Of a stretch of DNA of 64,000 nt, positions 44,920 to 55,857 are shown piece by piece. Each line of letters starts with the position of its first letter. Within the stretch, counting starts at the first letter, position 1. The notes below the pieces were generated by a model. It searched no databases and was not told the DNA's origin. It saw nothing but the letters and a program-made list of their open reading frames with translations. A program made the position numbers and the translations under genes. The stretch comes from Ditylenchus dipsaci (lineage: Eukaryota > Nematoda > Chromadorea > Rhabditida > Anguinidae), in contig SADC01001015.1 of NCBI GenBank assembly GCA_004194705.1, positions 186,001-250,000 on the forward strand, read 5' to 3'.

Positions 44920-45100
44920 TTTAAAGGACCATGGTTTTTGCGCGCAGGGGCGGGCTGCATTTCTCTTTGGTGTCTCCTTGTACTCTTTGGAGTCGTTCGA
45001 AATAACTCTAAAGAGTACAAGGAGACACCAAAGAGAAATTTCCCCCGCCAATTCAATTTTGCACATGCCAATGCGCGCAAAAACCATGGTCCTTTAAACC
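44920..45100. repeat. Foldback, ACCATGGTTTTTGCGCGCA family
   Basis: Arms start TTTAAAGGACCATGGTTTTT and pair with the complement ending at 45,100. Inner arms contain CTCTTTGGTGTCTCCTTGTA. Short ORFs on both strands here come from the palindrome. Confidence 0.85.
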
Positions 45101-45607
45101 ATTTTCAGCAAAAAAAAATTCGATTAAAAAGCTTCAAAAAATTTTTTGCCTTGGTTTCCTCGATCCAAAAGATATCCAAAAAACCTTGCAGGACCAAGAC
45201 ATAATTTTTTGGAATTTGTGTGCACAACTGTGTTGGCCAACAAAAAATTAAAACTTTTTTTTGCTTAAAATGATTTAAAGTTAAAATAAATAGTTTTTGA
45301 GAGTTTTGAAGAAAAGATTTTTTTGAAAAACACCACAGGAGAACCAAGTCCAAAAATGGATATTCAATATAGGATAGGGCCGAAAATCATTTTTGATAAT
45401 GGAAATCGGGTTGAAACAACTGATTTCAATTCGATTAAAAACGAATACGGAAACTCAGCATTTCTGCCTACCGCCCGAAAATAGAGCTCAAAAAGTTTTG
45501 ACCTCTCATTAAAAATGACGGACTGTTTAGCCTCATCTATGCCATGACAGTTTTTCCCACATATCCAAAAGCACAAAAATTTAGATGTGTTGAATGTACC
45601 ACCTGCG

Positions 45608-48600
45608 CTACTCAAATACCTGGTAAGCCATGCCCCTAATGCTCTGTCGCTTGGAATAGAACAAAAAAGAGCCGACCACGAGCACGGCGCCGAAGATGAA
45701 CATGAAGAAGCCGAGCACAAACATGGCTCGACCACTATAGCCCACAAAGCCTGGTGGTTTGGGAGGCCGGGTGAGGGCATGGCCGGCAATTGGCCAAATT
45801 CATTGGAGAGTATGGTCTAAAGATTATTAAGGTTTTTATATTTTGAATTATTGGTGAGTTTAGGGCATTACCAATCCAGCCTGTTTAGGATCCATAGCTG
45901 GATGTGCATAGTGAACTGATTGGTGGCATTAATGGTTGCGTTGAGCAGCTGGTGCACCTCATTCACAGAGAGTTCTTTCTGCAAAAAGAAGGATTTTAGA
46001 ATTGTGTAAGGGGGTTGGTTTTTTGTCCTTATCAATAAGTAACGAAAAACAAGCTTTGGGTTACCGTATTTATTCTGATAACTTCGGGTCTCCAAGTTTA
46101 AAAGCATGTTCTTGCATTGTGTTTTAGACCCACTTTTTAGAGACTGATCTCAGGCAACTTAGCAATCATTTTGTAGCTCATCTTATTGGCTACAAAATGA
46201 GGGTTAACTTGCTTGAGAGCAGTCTTTGAAAAGTGGGTCGAAAACACAATGCCAAGGACAGGATTTTAAACTTGGAGACCCGGGAGTTATTAGAATAAAT
46301 ACGGTAAGTCATAACCGTACAATTTTTTTAGTCAAAAAATTCTGACGATGCGTGGAGGGGCTATGGCGCAGCTAGCAAACCCCCATACCTTCCCTCCCCT
46401 GCATAGGCCTATGAGCTCAGTGATCATGAGCGGAGTTTGAATGTCGCTGGAGACAGTAGATTTGTCAATCACCTGATTTTTTCGGTTTGTGTTTGTCTGT
46501 CTGTATTTATACTTTTTCTGTTTATTTATATTTTCGGTCAATTTTACGCAAATCATTTCCTTCTTTTTGGTTAAATAACTGAAGAGCCGAGTAAAATTGA
46601 AAAAAAAGTGAAAAACTACCGTGGGAACTATGGAAATTGAAAAGAGGCTATCAACTACAGTCGAGCTTTTTGAATTTGGGCATGGGGGGGGTCTGTAATT
46701 AAGGAAATACGGAATTTCGCTGGACGTTTTTTTATTTTAAGCCAACAAACAACTGTAAAAAATTACTTGCAGATAGGCGGTTTTCGCCGGTGTCTCCACG
46801 CTAGATTTTTCACTTATGACAAAGCAGGCCAGTAATTTTTCGTCCATTTGGGTCAACTAGAAATATAAAAAAATAAGTAAAATTCCGAAACCACAAAAAA
46901 TTCAAGCTAACCATGAAATGGGTGAGTCTCAAGACTGAGAAATTAGCAGCATGAGCTATAGCTTGGATTATGCCTTGTTCCACCTGCTCCATCCCAATTT
47001 TATTCAAATCGTCCATGGTGGCTAAAACATCTGGGATTAGCCAATTCTGCAATAATTGGTTGAGTATTTACCATTTTGAAGGCTCAAGAAGAATATGTTG
47101 CCGCCATTGTAGTCTTGCAGACATGGATACACCAGATGGCTGGCCATTGTCGTATGGTTATTCAGTGAGTTGAGTCGAAGCACCGTCTTTTTCAGCAACT
47201 CACCGGACTTATTCTGTAATGTGCAGGGTTATTCCAAAAATATTGAAGCTTTTTTTTAGCAATTCATTTTTTTCTCAGCCGTTTTTTCTTGAAGTTCTGT
47301 AAGCTGACATCCACTCAGGAGCCTATGAGTATTTCATTGGTACAGTTGAGTTTCCATATAGTAACGGGTGATTCAAAAGTCTTGGTAGATTTTCGGGCTC
47401 ATTTTGGAAAATAATTTTTTTTTATTTATGCAGTAGACCCACTTTAACAAACTTTTTTCGAACCCCCCCCCCCTTTGCGGTGTTTAGGTACCCTTGGTCT
47501 GTCAATGCAAAATGTTAAATTTCGGTCAAAAAAAATCCCAAAAAAGTTGGCCGCTCTAGAAAAACAGGTTTTTTTTACACATGGAAAATGCTGAAACATT
47601 GAAAAAATATGTTTTGGGTGAGCACTAAATAAGGGAGTTCGGCCGCGATTTTTCGGCTTGCCAGTGTGCCTTTCATGAAATACGCTACTTGCCTAGCACC
47701 AACTCACCTCATGGTACTGAACGATGGAGTGGAGCAGAGGTGATTGGCTTTATCTGAATAGTAGAGCATCTCCAGCACAGTTCGCCCATCCTGCGTCTCG
47801 GCAGTTTTAGTGACATAAGCGTCCAGCACAACTCCTTCCTCGCTGACTACCTGAAAATTAGCCAGATGTAAGCTCCCTGGATATAAATTGGTATGTAGAC
47901 CCAACCTTGCCAGCATAATAGTAATCATCGTGTTGGCTGGACATGTACAAGAACATTTCCGCCAGACTTTTTAGGTATAAAGTCTTGTTCCCATCCACAT
48001 GCACATCACCATCTGGCTGTCGATTGGGTGCACACCCTTGCAAGCACGTCCATCACGGCTTAGTGTGTACTGCAGACCTGCAAAAAGAAGGTATTTCAAT
48101 ATTGTTTATGGGATGTTCAAAAAGCAGCAGTCACAACAACTAACTACGTAGTCAGACTCGAACTAGAAACTTGAGAAACAATTGGGTTTGGAGTCGGCCA
48201 CCGCTGGCGGTACTCATTTGGATAATATCACACACTCAATTCTTGAACTTTTTCTCGATATTTTAGACTTTTTTTATTTTTTCAGCGTAAACTAGTGAAT
48301 TTTGGCAACACTCACCAAGAGCAAAACTCGCCAACGAGAAAGTACTTAACAAAAATTTGATATGAACGGCCCTTTGGCCGGTTTCAAGAGGGCCACCTAA
48401 ATCTAATTTTCGTTGGTTAGTTTTCTGATAGCTAATTTTGACGTTGGCGAGTTTTTTTTATCGTCGGAAAACGGCTGCGTCCCGTTCCTACACCACCCTG
48501 CAGTGGCGTACGCAGGAATTTCTGACGGGGGTTGGGGGGCACCAGGCCATTTTTAGGCCATTTTACCTGCACCGTTTTGAAAAAAATCTGACGGGGGGGG

Positions 48601-50208
48601 GATGGGAGGGGGTCACGTACCCTTCTGCCCCCCCCCCCCTGCGTACGCCCTGCCACCCTGTGAATATTCGGTTGCATGGAAGTGTAGAAATCATATTAAA
48701 CCTTACCGTAGCCAAAGTCGTGAACCACCCTGGCACTGCCTGTTACCGAAGAGGAATTGGCTAGAAACGGGAGGTCATGATCCGCTTGAAAGTCCATGAT
48801 CATTGAGAATAGGTGCTCTGGCTCGTTGTAGAATAGCTGCAAAAATACAGCTTTTTTAAGTACACTATAATCTAAATCAATTCGATTTTTCAAATGGATA
48901 AAATGTGCCCTAAATAACTTTATTTTCACTAAGACTAAGCCAATTCTCCCGGTTTTCCTGTTTTTTTGAGACTTTAGGTAAAAAATAATGTAGACGAAAT
49001 TTTTTTAAATAAAAATTGCCTCGGTCCCGCAAGCTGATAAGGCTGGGCGGAGGTCGTAATTTCAAGTGAGGGAAATAGGTGGTTTGCTCTCAGGTTCAAG
49101 TGCTCCAATCTCTATTATGGCTCGTTCATGTAGTTCGAGTTCGGATCATCGTAGGATTTTTTTTCTGAAGACGTGTGTTTTCTTGCTCTTTTGCGTAACA
49201 TTTTACAAAAAAAATAAAATTGGCTACATTTTTTCACTTTTCAGGAAGAGAACTAGAAAAGGTTACTAGTAGTAACTTACTACCAAAACGTGTGTATTAC
49301 TCGAAATCGAGTAATTTCGAGTAATATTCTAAACTTTTCAAGTTTCGAGTGTTGAGTCGAGTACACTAAAATTTTGAGTACTCGCCTACCTAGTTATATG
49401 GTAAATAAGACAACCGAAAAAAATCAACTAGCTAACCTCTATGTTATCCACCACTTTTTCTGTCGCATCCACATACTCCAAGCTGGCTTCTAGAAATTGT
49501 CCCAGAAATTTGAGGAGGGATTGATGCTTTTGGCAGACCACTGCAAAATTTCCCTCTTGCTGGCTGAAACTGAAAATTCGTTAGTCAACTAGAACCTTTG
49601 CATCAAAGTTTTTCTGACAATACTTACAGTTAGAGCCAGCTGTGCTTGAGCCATATCCGCTAGATCCAAGGTGACTATGTCGAAGGAAATGTGCTCGCTA
49701 ATGTTGTGCTTGTACTCTGTGGAGTTGGGCAATTGAATGTCTGGAAATCAGCTTTTTTGTCATTTCTAAAATATCCAAGTACCATCGCAGATGGTTATTT
49801 TTGAGGGATTTTTGTGAAAAACTCGATATTAAGCCCGACAAGTCAAATATACTAGCATTTTTCTTATATAAAATGACCGAAAGCACACCTTGGTAACCTG
49901 GACATGGAAGGCCATCACTTGTGGATTGCGGAAATTCTCATTGTAAGCATTAGCTTGGAGAGGTCGCCGGTCATGAATACATTCACTGCGAATCATAAAT
50001 CTCAATACTAATTCAAAAATGAAAAAAAATATATACCTGGATGTTTTCGCCAGTCTCCGTGGCATTTGTGGCACACCCCATCCATGGGTATGTTTCCACC
50101 CGGCTGTGATGCCTAGATAAATTCATTTTAATAATTTGAATTAACACAGAAAAGGCTGTGTGTACCAAACTGCGCGTTATGTGCAGAATTTCACTCTGAA
50201 CACGATAT
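45608..50208 (-). CDS. Multi-exon type I membrane protein, family unknown
   Basis: At least 14 minus-strand exons with GT-AG borders: 50,166-50,208; 50,037-50,112; 49,889-49,985; 49,628-49,740; 49,437-49,569; 48,707-48,836; 47,906-48,077; 47,708-47,850; 47,072-47,213; 46,912-47,046; 46,767-46,856; 46,389-46,472; 45,872-45,978; 45,608-45,816. Sample segments: EHISFDIVTLDLADMAQAQL, NEPEHLFSMIMDFQADHDLP, QPDGDVHVDGNKTLYLKSLA, VVSEEGVVLDAYVTKTAETQ, SLNNHTTMASHLVYPCLQDY, VLATMDDLNKIGMEQVEQGI. The last exon has one membrane span (AMFVLGFFMFIFGAVLVVGS) then a basic FLFYSKRQSIRGM tail, so the bulk is likely extracellular or lumenal, and NHT and NAT sequons fit. The 5' start is not found. Several junctions are out of phase by one base, and one exon shifts frame near 48,034. 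A LolA-like-domain surface protein is possible, but I cannot support it. Confidence 0.65.
46061..46305. mobile_element. ACCGTATTT-family MITE in intron
   Basis: Inverted termini TTACCGTATTTATTCTGATA and complement TTAGAATAAATACGGTAA, with arms of over 100 bp. Its right end is the best match to the terminus that closes the satellite at 3,980-4,000. Confidence 0.88.
48501..48652. mobile_element. hAT-type MITE in intron, 8-bp TSD
   Basis: A 152-bp element with termini CAGTGGCGTACGCAGG / CCTGCGTACGCCCTG and a perfect 8-bp duplication CCACCCTG (48,493-48,500 and 48,653-48,660). G and C runs lie inside. It lies in an intron of the membrane-protein gene. Confidence 0.92.
49255..49395. repeat. CGAGTAATTTCGAGTA array in intron
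   Basis: Several palindromic ATTACTCGAAATCGAGTAAT and GAGTACTCG words within 140 bp, like the subterminal arrays of the larger elements. No termini assigned. Confidence 0.6.
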
Positions 50209-50431
50209 CTGAAAAAAAAAATCGGAAAAAGACGGCTCTGAGAGGGTAAACAGCTTTTGAAGTTGTACAACGAACTTCTTCGCATCCCTTTATTCTTTAG
50301 CAATCCTTCGTTTGGAGACCAGATTCATGCTCAGCGTTGTCGATTTATTTGTAAAACTGCTTTAAAATTTTGCATTCTACTCAGGACAATAAAATTTTGA
50401 TTTTGAAAACTTGAGATTCACAATTTGAGTG

Positions 50432-50645
50432 TTTATAATGCGTTGTTCACAATGGAGGACTGCAGTCGCCACCCAGGACTGCAGTCCTCCATTGTGAACA
50501 CACACAATCCACAGTCGCCACTCAGGATTGCAGTCCGCAGTGAGGACTGTGGACTGTTGTGTGTTCACAATGAAGACTGCAGTCCGGGGTGGCGACTGTG
50601 GATTGTTACAATTTGAGTGCGGACTGCAGTCGCCACTCTCATCCA
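50432..50645. repeat. GGACTGCAGTCC palindrome array, left
   Basis: Repeats of GGACTGCAGTCGCCACC and its complement follow the end-like TGTTCACAATGG. A matching inverted array at 53,430-53,580 ends CCATTGTGAACTAGGCAT. The two arrays may be the subterminal regions of one 3.15-kb element (50,432-53,590). Confidence 0.7.
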
Positions 50646-50875
50646 AAACTATTCACGGTGTTTATTTTTATTTTTTTATTAGTTTCTGTATTGCTCTTAT
50701 AACCAAAATGAAGCTAAGTTCCAGAGCAACATTTTGGTACCAAAACATTAAGGATCGCATAATAATTTTGCGATCAAAAATTGCAAAAAAGATTACAATC
50801 CTCACTCACAATCCACACTTACAATCCACACTCAGGATGGTAAAGTGTGAATTGTGTATGTAGAATTTTTTCGGC

Positions 50876-52011
50876 GTGCGGTCAATTCGTCCACGGTCAA
50901 TTCGTCCACGGTCAATTCGTCCACGGTCAATTCGTCCACAGGTCAATTCGTCCACAGGTCAATTCGTACACAAATTAATTTAAACTAGCTTTTTATTTAT
51001 TTTTACTAGTTTTGGACATTAAAAAAGTGTTCATGGACGTTTTGTGTATGATTATTGATATTTTTGCGAATTTTTTTACTGAAGGCACCTATTAGATGCC
51101 ACGTTTAGCTAACACAGTAAAAATGGTTTTTTTAATAGTGGAAATTTTGCTAAAAAAAAACTTGGTCACTTCTAAATTATTGTTCGTCTTATAAATGTGG
51201 GAATGAAAATTATTGGAATAAGTGCGACAGAAAGGATTCTAAAAGGGGCCACTAATCACACAAGGGCCACTGACAAGAAGATGTTGAACATAGTTTTGAA
51301 TACTGGGGCCTACCGCATAAATAAACTCTGGTATGCATACATTTTCATGCATCCAGAGTATCTTTCGAGTGATTGGTGTCTAAGGTATGTGGGTGTGCGC
51401 ATCTCAACTCCAAGCCCCCAAGCCCCCTGCGCCTCCGAAAGGGGCGCAGGGGGCTTGAGAGTTAGAGATGCGCGCACTCACTTACCTTAGACATGATTCC
51501 GAGAAGTACTCTTGATCATAAAATGCATATAGAGTCTCTTTTTGCCACGGCCCAGTAGAAAAACATGGTAAGACAGCCAAAATATACCAATATTTTCTCT
51601 CGATCATTATGTTCTATTGCAATGTTGATTTCTTTAAAAATGAGAAAAAATGTCCAAAGTTTACATGTAGGTAACATGTAGGTTCACGAGTCAATTTGTC
51701 CAGCTGGACAACATGAGTACAGCCTGAAAATTTGACAAGAGAAAACTAACTTTTTTTTATCTTTCCTAACGTACTTAGGGAATCATTTTTGGCCAAATAG
51801 AATTGATTTTATGCTAATTGAGAATAATTCTCTATATTTGGGGTCGAACTCTTTGGAGTGGGTACCAGTCTGAGGTATTGAGATTCTGGTTAGTCGAAAT
51901 AGCATTATGGTCTCAACAAGCCGTTTTCAGCACATGATTTTTGGATGTATAAAAAGTTTGTTTCGCACTAAGAGATCATTAAATTTTGTGGACGAAATAA
52001 CCGCACGCTGT
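50876..52011. mobile_element. Element with GGTCAATTCGTCCAC array
   Basis: The left end GCGTGCGGTCAATTCGTCCA is followed by six tandem units at 50,880-50,970. The right end GTGGACGAAATAACCGCACGC is its near complement. The array unit is a variant of that in 25,484-28,510. An inverted repeat at 51,300-51,545 (arms with AGCCCCCTGCGCC) is nested within. No transposase seen. Confidence 0.7.
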
Positions 52012-52196
52012 AGGTAGGCGCCAAAGGATCATCCGTACAATTTTAGCCAAATCACTATGCATTCGCATGAACTTATGTAAACAGTCTATAAGCCTTTCAA
52101 TCGACAAAATGTTTTATTTTGGCAAAACAGTCGCAATAACTCAACAGAAAACATATTTTCGGCTATCTCACAACAATTACAACAGCAATTAGAGAA

Positions 52197-52640
52197 TATT
52201 TAAATTCCGCGCCATCCAATTCGTTCTTCTTGCCATTCAACGGATCCAGCTCCATTAAAGTACTCCATTAGCTTTTGTTGAATATTCTTGCCATCTTGAG
52301 TCACGTAGTTGCTATCTGGCGCAGCGCTTAAAAGTCCCTCTATTTGTTCTCTCCATCCTCCATTAGCTTGATCGTTTGTGTCGGCCAGATCTATAAGGTG
52401 AAACAGTTTGGAAAAAATTAAAGCCGAAAAGCAAACTTTGCGGTGAGCGAACTGCTGCGTGCCTAACATTGAAATTGTGTATGAATTTATGAATTTTGTA
52501 TGAACAACATTTTTGAAAAAAATACAATGGTTTCTGTGAGCTAAAATTTTTCAAATGATTGTCATAAATACCTCCACGATATGTCATTTGAAAGCTCGCA
52601 ATCTGCGCTTTCTCTGCACATGATATATAATAAATATATT
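52197..52640 (-). CDS. Unrecognised two-exon coding fragment
   Basis: A short exon at about 52,562-52,605 (AQIASFQMTYRG) joins in frame to an exon at about 52,392-52,197 reading LADTNDQANGGWREQIEGLL, then MEYFNGAGSVEWQEERIGWR and a stop. The splice (GTATTTATG ... CTTATAG) is GT-AG. It lies downstream of the endonuclease G-like exons but shows no similarity to that family's C-terminus. Function unknown. Confidence 0.45.
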
Positions 52641-52849
52641 GAAACAGCGGCATGTTTTACCTCTTTAAAGTGATATAGGCAAAAATCGTGACATAGATGG
52701 TTCACAACGGCCGCTGACTACCGTAGAGTAATTTTTTTTTCAATTTTCCTTGACCATCGTGCTCAGCGTAAAATTCTGCACAAGGATATACCATCAGGAC
52801 GTACAGCGTTCCCGTGTTAACAATTTTGAAAAACATCAGGAATACATTA

Positions 52850-53090
52850 CCCTGTATCTTACGTAGAAGTTTCCATCACTTTCTTTTGCGGCAAGTACAA
52901 AGGTCCTGTGCAAATGTAGACATTCCTATTCTTCTTGGCAAGACGCCTGAAAACGAAAAAAAAATCGAGCTGACAAAATCAAAATAGCATTCCGTTACCT
53001 CACATGTATTTCGACATCATTCCACTTGTCACAATTGAAACCTCTGCCTACTTGAGGAGACATGTTGGTTAGGAAGAAAGTCTGATCAAT
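52850..53090 (-). pseudogene. ENDOG: Endonuclease G-like fragment
   Basis: Two adjoining exons separated by a short intron encode TFFLTNMSPQVGRGFNCDKW with NDVEIHVR, then RLAKKNRNVYICTGPLYLP and, after a one-base shift, KESDGNFYVRYRV. These match the segment of DNA/RNA non-specific endonucleases (mitochondrial EndoG) just after the DRGH catalytic motif, including the RGFN-x-D-x-W block that binds the metal ion. The DRGH exon itself and the C-terminal region are not found nearby. It is a partial copy, or a gene whose other exons are too diverged for me to see. Confidence 0.7.
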
Positions 53091-53099
53091 TTAATTCCG

Positions 53100-53253
53100 C
53101 GACTTTCGATGGTTGCCAGCCGCTGCCAGATGTCCTCTATCTAAAATTTTTGTAGTCGTCGTGAGAAAGGTCGTAGAGGCATACATTTTCTCGGACTTTC
53201 TGAATGATGGCGGAATTGCGCGTTGCTAGATCATCACTAGATCCTTTTTTCAT
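53100..53253 (-). pseudogene. MADF-domain-like fragment
   Basis: From ATG at 53,253 the minus strand reads MKKGSSDDLATRNSAIIQKV then RENVCLYDLSHDDYKN and, after a one-base shift, IEDIWQRLATIESRGI. The spacing of the L-Y-D, Y-K-N and W motifs fits a MADF (Myb/SANT-like) DNA-binding domain. It abuts the endonuclease G-like exon (TTGATCAG acceptor), so two unrelated gene pieces are joined. Confidence 0.6.
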
Positions 53254-53429
53254 TTCCTGCTTTGTTTGCATTGTTCGAAAATAGCACTAGAAACATAAGA
53301 GAATGAAGTGAGAGTACAGAAAAAATATGGATGTCACAAATTTGATGGCTAATTAATTTGTAATAAATCTTAATTGGATAAAAATATATAGTCTTTTGAA
53401 AAGACATCCTATCCAAAATGAACAACAAT

Positions 53430-53585
53430 CCTCACTTCAAATGAAAACAATCCTCACTCAGTGCAGATTGTAAGTCCGCACTCTAACATTCCTATTGTGA
53501 ACACACAACAGTCGCCACCTCACTGCGGATTGTAAGTCCGGACTGAGAGGTGGCGACTGCAGTCCACCATTGTGAACTAGGCATA
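53430..53585. repeat. GGACTGCAGTCC palindrome array, right
   Basis: Contains GTCGCCACC, ATTGTAAGTCCG and GGACTGCAGTC words. It ends CCACCATTGTGAACTAGGCA, inverted relative to the left array at 50,432-50,645. Confidence 0.7.
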
Positions 53586-53904
53586 ACGAATTTTAAAATT
53601 TGACAGTAACCTTAAATTTAAAGTAAATCAGCTACACTAAGCTCAAGTGCGGTGTCAGAATTGATGATTTGCTAAAAGGTGAGAAAATTTTAAGAAGTTC
53701 GTGGTACAACCTCAGAAGCTATTTTATTTGTTTAAAGCCGTCCTATTTGCGAAATTTTTTTCAGCCATCGTGTTCACCGTGAAAGTCTGCAAAAAACACA
53801 CAGCCTTACTAACAATACAACCACTCCAACTGGTTTTCCATTCCATACATCGCAACGGCAGGGTGTTAATGAATTAATGATTCGAAACCTAGAAGGACTT
53901 TGGC

Positions 53905-54150
53905 GCTACTCGGTTTTACCCCTCCCAAAAACAGCTACTCGGTTTTACCCCTCCCAATAATTTTTAGGCTTAGAAATTAGGCTTAGCCCTTAGGCTTTGG
54001 CCCTTAGGCTTAGGCTCAGGGTCAAACCATTACTAATACCAGCTTTTTTATTAAAAAGTATGGTTTTAGGTACCCTGAAATTATTGGGAGGGGTAAACCG
54101 AGTAGCTTTTTTGAGAGGGTATAAACGAGTAGCGTCGAGACTTTTATCTC
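53905..54150. repeat. ACTCGTTTATACCCCTCCC foldback
   Basis: Arms contain CTACTCGGTTTTACCCCTCC twice and pair with the complement around 54,090-54,140. The centre has runs of CCTTAGGCTTAGG. An inverted close copy is at 63,060-63,330, and a diverged one at 16,830-17,035. Confidence 0.85.
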
Positions 54151-54602
54151 TTCGGCTCTAAAAAGAAGCCAGACCAAAACTTCGCAAATTTTGATCAAAA
54201 TCGTCATTTTTGACAATCGTCATTCAGCTGACTAGACTTGACCCCTCAGAAAATTCGCAAAGATTATTCCGATCTGATCTCAATGGATTTGTATTCAGGA
54301 AAATATTTTACTTAAAAAACGGAGACTTTTTTTAACTTTCGCTTTCAAATTTGATTACTTCAGATAAAAACGAGCAAAATTTTGGCCAAAATGAGTAGCT
54401 GTTCAATATTTCACCCCATGCCGAGTCAATTCTTATGCCTCTTACACAATGACGAGAAATCTTCAATCTTCAACCTCAACCTCAATCCGCCATTGTGTAT
54501 GAGGCATTATTGATCTTTTGTTTGGAGAGCCGACTGTGCAGAAATTTTTTGTCTCGAATAGAAATAACTGATTTTGTTGTCATTCAAATAAGTTGTTTGA
54601 TG

Positions 54603-54610
54603 TATATAAG
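54603..54610 (+). promoter_or_regulatory. Candidate TATA box
   Basis: TATATAAG, 21 bp before an initiator-like TCAGTG at 54,622-54,627. The spacing is shorter than the usual 28-32 bp, so this is tentative. Confidence 0.45.
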
Positions 54611-54731
54611 CTCGTCCTTTTTCAGTGCTTTATTCTCGCTTCCGTGTGTGCTGCAAATCAGTCGCTCTCTTCTTTGCTCCTACTGCTCAGTTGGTCTTGT
54701 TATCGTCGTCGTCAACAACAAAGAAAAAGCC

Positions 54732-54887
54732 ATGTTGCAGTACCTGATTCTAGGCTATGTCTGCTACGAGATCCATCGCCTGTCAAGTCTCAATCCAAGT
54801 GATGCCAACGCAGCTTTCAGTCATCCGCCTGCTCCTCCTGCCGCTGCTGATCCAGGTCAAGCCATTCCTCCTCCTGCTCAGGAATAG
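54732..54887 (+). CDS. Small candidate gene, Pro/Ala-rich tail
   Basis: ATG in a fair context (AAAGCCATG) opens 52 codons. MLQYLILGYVCYEIH is hydrophobic and is followed by a Pro/Ala-rich tail (HPPAPPAAADPG, IPPPAQE). The ORF could extend upstream in frame to 54,495, but that would cross the TATA-like element. AATAAA lies at 54,948-54,953, 60 bp past the stop, making a plausible intronless transcript of about 340 bases. It could be a short membrane or secreted peptide. No family recognised. Confidence 0.45.
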   Translation: MLQYLILGYVCYEIHRLSSLNPSDANAAFSHPPAPPAAADPGQAIPPPAQE

Positions 54888-54947
54888 ATGTGACCGCAGT
54901 CTCATTCTAATTTCTGAATCTCTTGTCTGTTGTGCCTGCATGCAGTG

Positions 54948-54953
54948 AATAAA
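54948..54953 (+). terminator. Poly(A) signal of small candidate gene
   Basis: AATAAA 60 bp after the stop at 54,887. Confidence 0.5.
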
Positions 54954-55365
54954 TTATGGTCTAGTGATGTTTGAAATGTCTGTTCTTCCATATAGCCTCG
55001 ATTTTGTTAATTATACTCGTTAGATGACATTTTCTGGCCGCTTCGTAACTTTTCAATGATTATTTTCACGGTTTATTTACGTAGACTGTTTTCAATAATT
55101 AGAAAAGGATGGTCTCACTTCCCCTTGCTACCTTCCCTCTCTTCTGGGGCCAATTACCCATCTTTCCGATTTTCATCCTTCCCTATAAGTAAAATTAACC
55201 ATAAAGACTGAAAAGTTTCAGAGCCAACAGGGATCGAACCTTAAGGGGGTGTCGGTTTATTTAGGTTCCACTGTGTTTTCCAATTTTGGAAAATTCTGTA
55301 CTTTTATTCGGATCAGCGTGATATTATGAGACGAATATAACGTGGCTGTGAGTAAAAATCGGGTA

Positions 55366-55451
55366 CAGTCAACTCCCGATTTAGTGTACACCCTGGGGAC
55401 CGGCTCCAGGTGTACACTAAATCGGGAGTACACTAAATCGAGAGTCGACTG
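55366..55451. mobile_element. 86-bp mariner-like MITE
   Basis: Termini CAGTCAACTCCCGATTTAGT and complement ending ATCGAGAGTCGACTG, flanked by TA. The arms carry repeats of CGATTTAGTGTACACC. Related in design to 27,168-27,353 (CGATTTAGTGGCACC). Confidence 0.85.
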
Positions 55452-55857
55452 TAATACTTTTTTTGCACATAATTTACTCTTTTTTGTACAAAATTTTCTT
55501 TTGCCTTTTTCTCTAAAATTTTTTAAACTTTTTGCACAAAGTGATAAGCCCATCATGTAGCCCTACGATCCTATTCTCTAAAAAACTATAAATTCTTGAA
55601 AGACACTTTCAAAATTTAATTTAATTTATCAAAATTAACAAAAAATCAAAAGTATGGACTAACTTATTTTTTTGACTTGTTCCATACTTTCAATTTTCCG
55701 TGGAGCATTTTGAAATATCTTGCAAAAAGTTATACTTCGTAAGAAACTAGAATCGCAGGGCTACTGAAAGTTCAATCACTTTGTGAAAACCATCGGAAAA
55801 ATAAAGTGGTAAAAGCAAAAAAAAAAATTAGGTCGACCGTAAAAATCAAGACCAAAC

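Noticed and set aside
44875..45204. Paired ORFs on both strands at 45 kb
   Set aside because: They lie in a foldback, so each strand repeats the same sequence.
50377..50863. ORFs around 50.4-50.9 kb with repeated SVVNTH-like words
   Set aside because: Encoded by the GGACTGCAGTCC array and open on both strands by symmetry.
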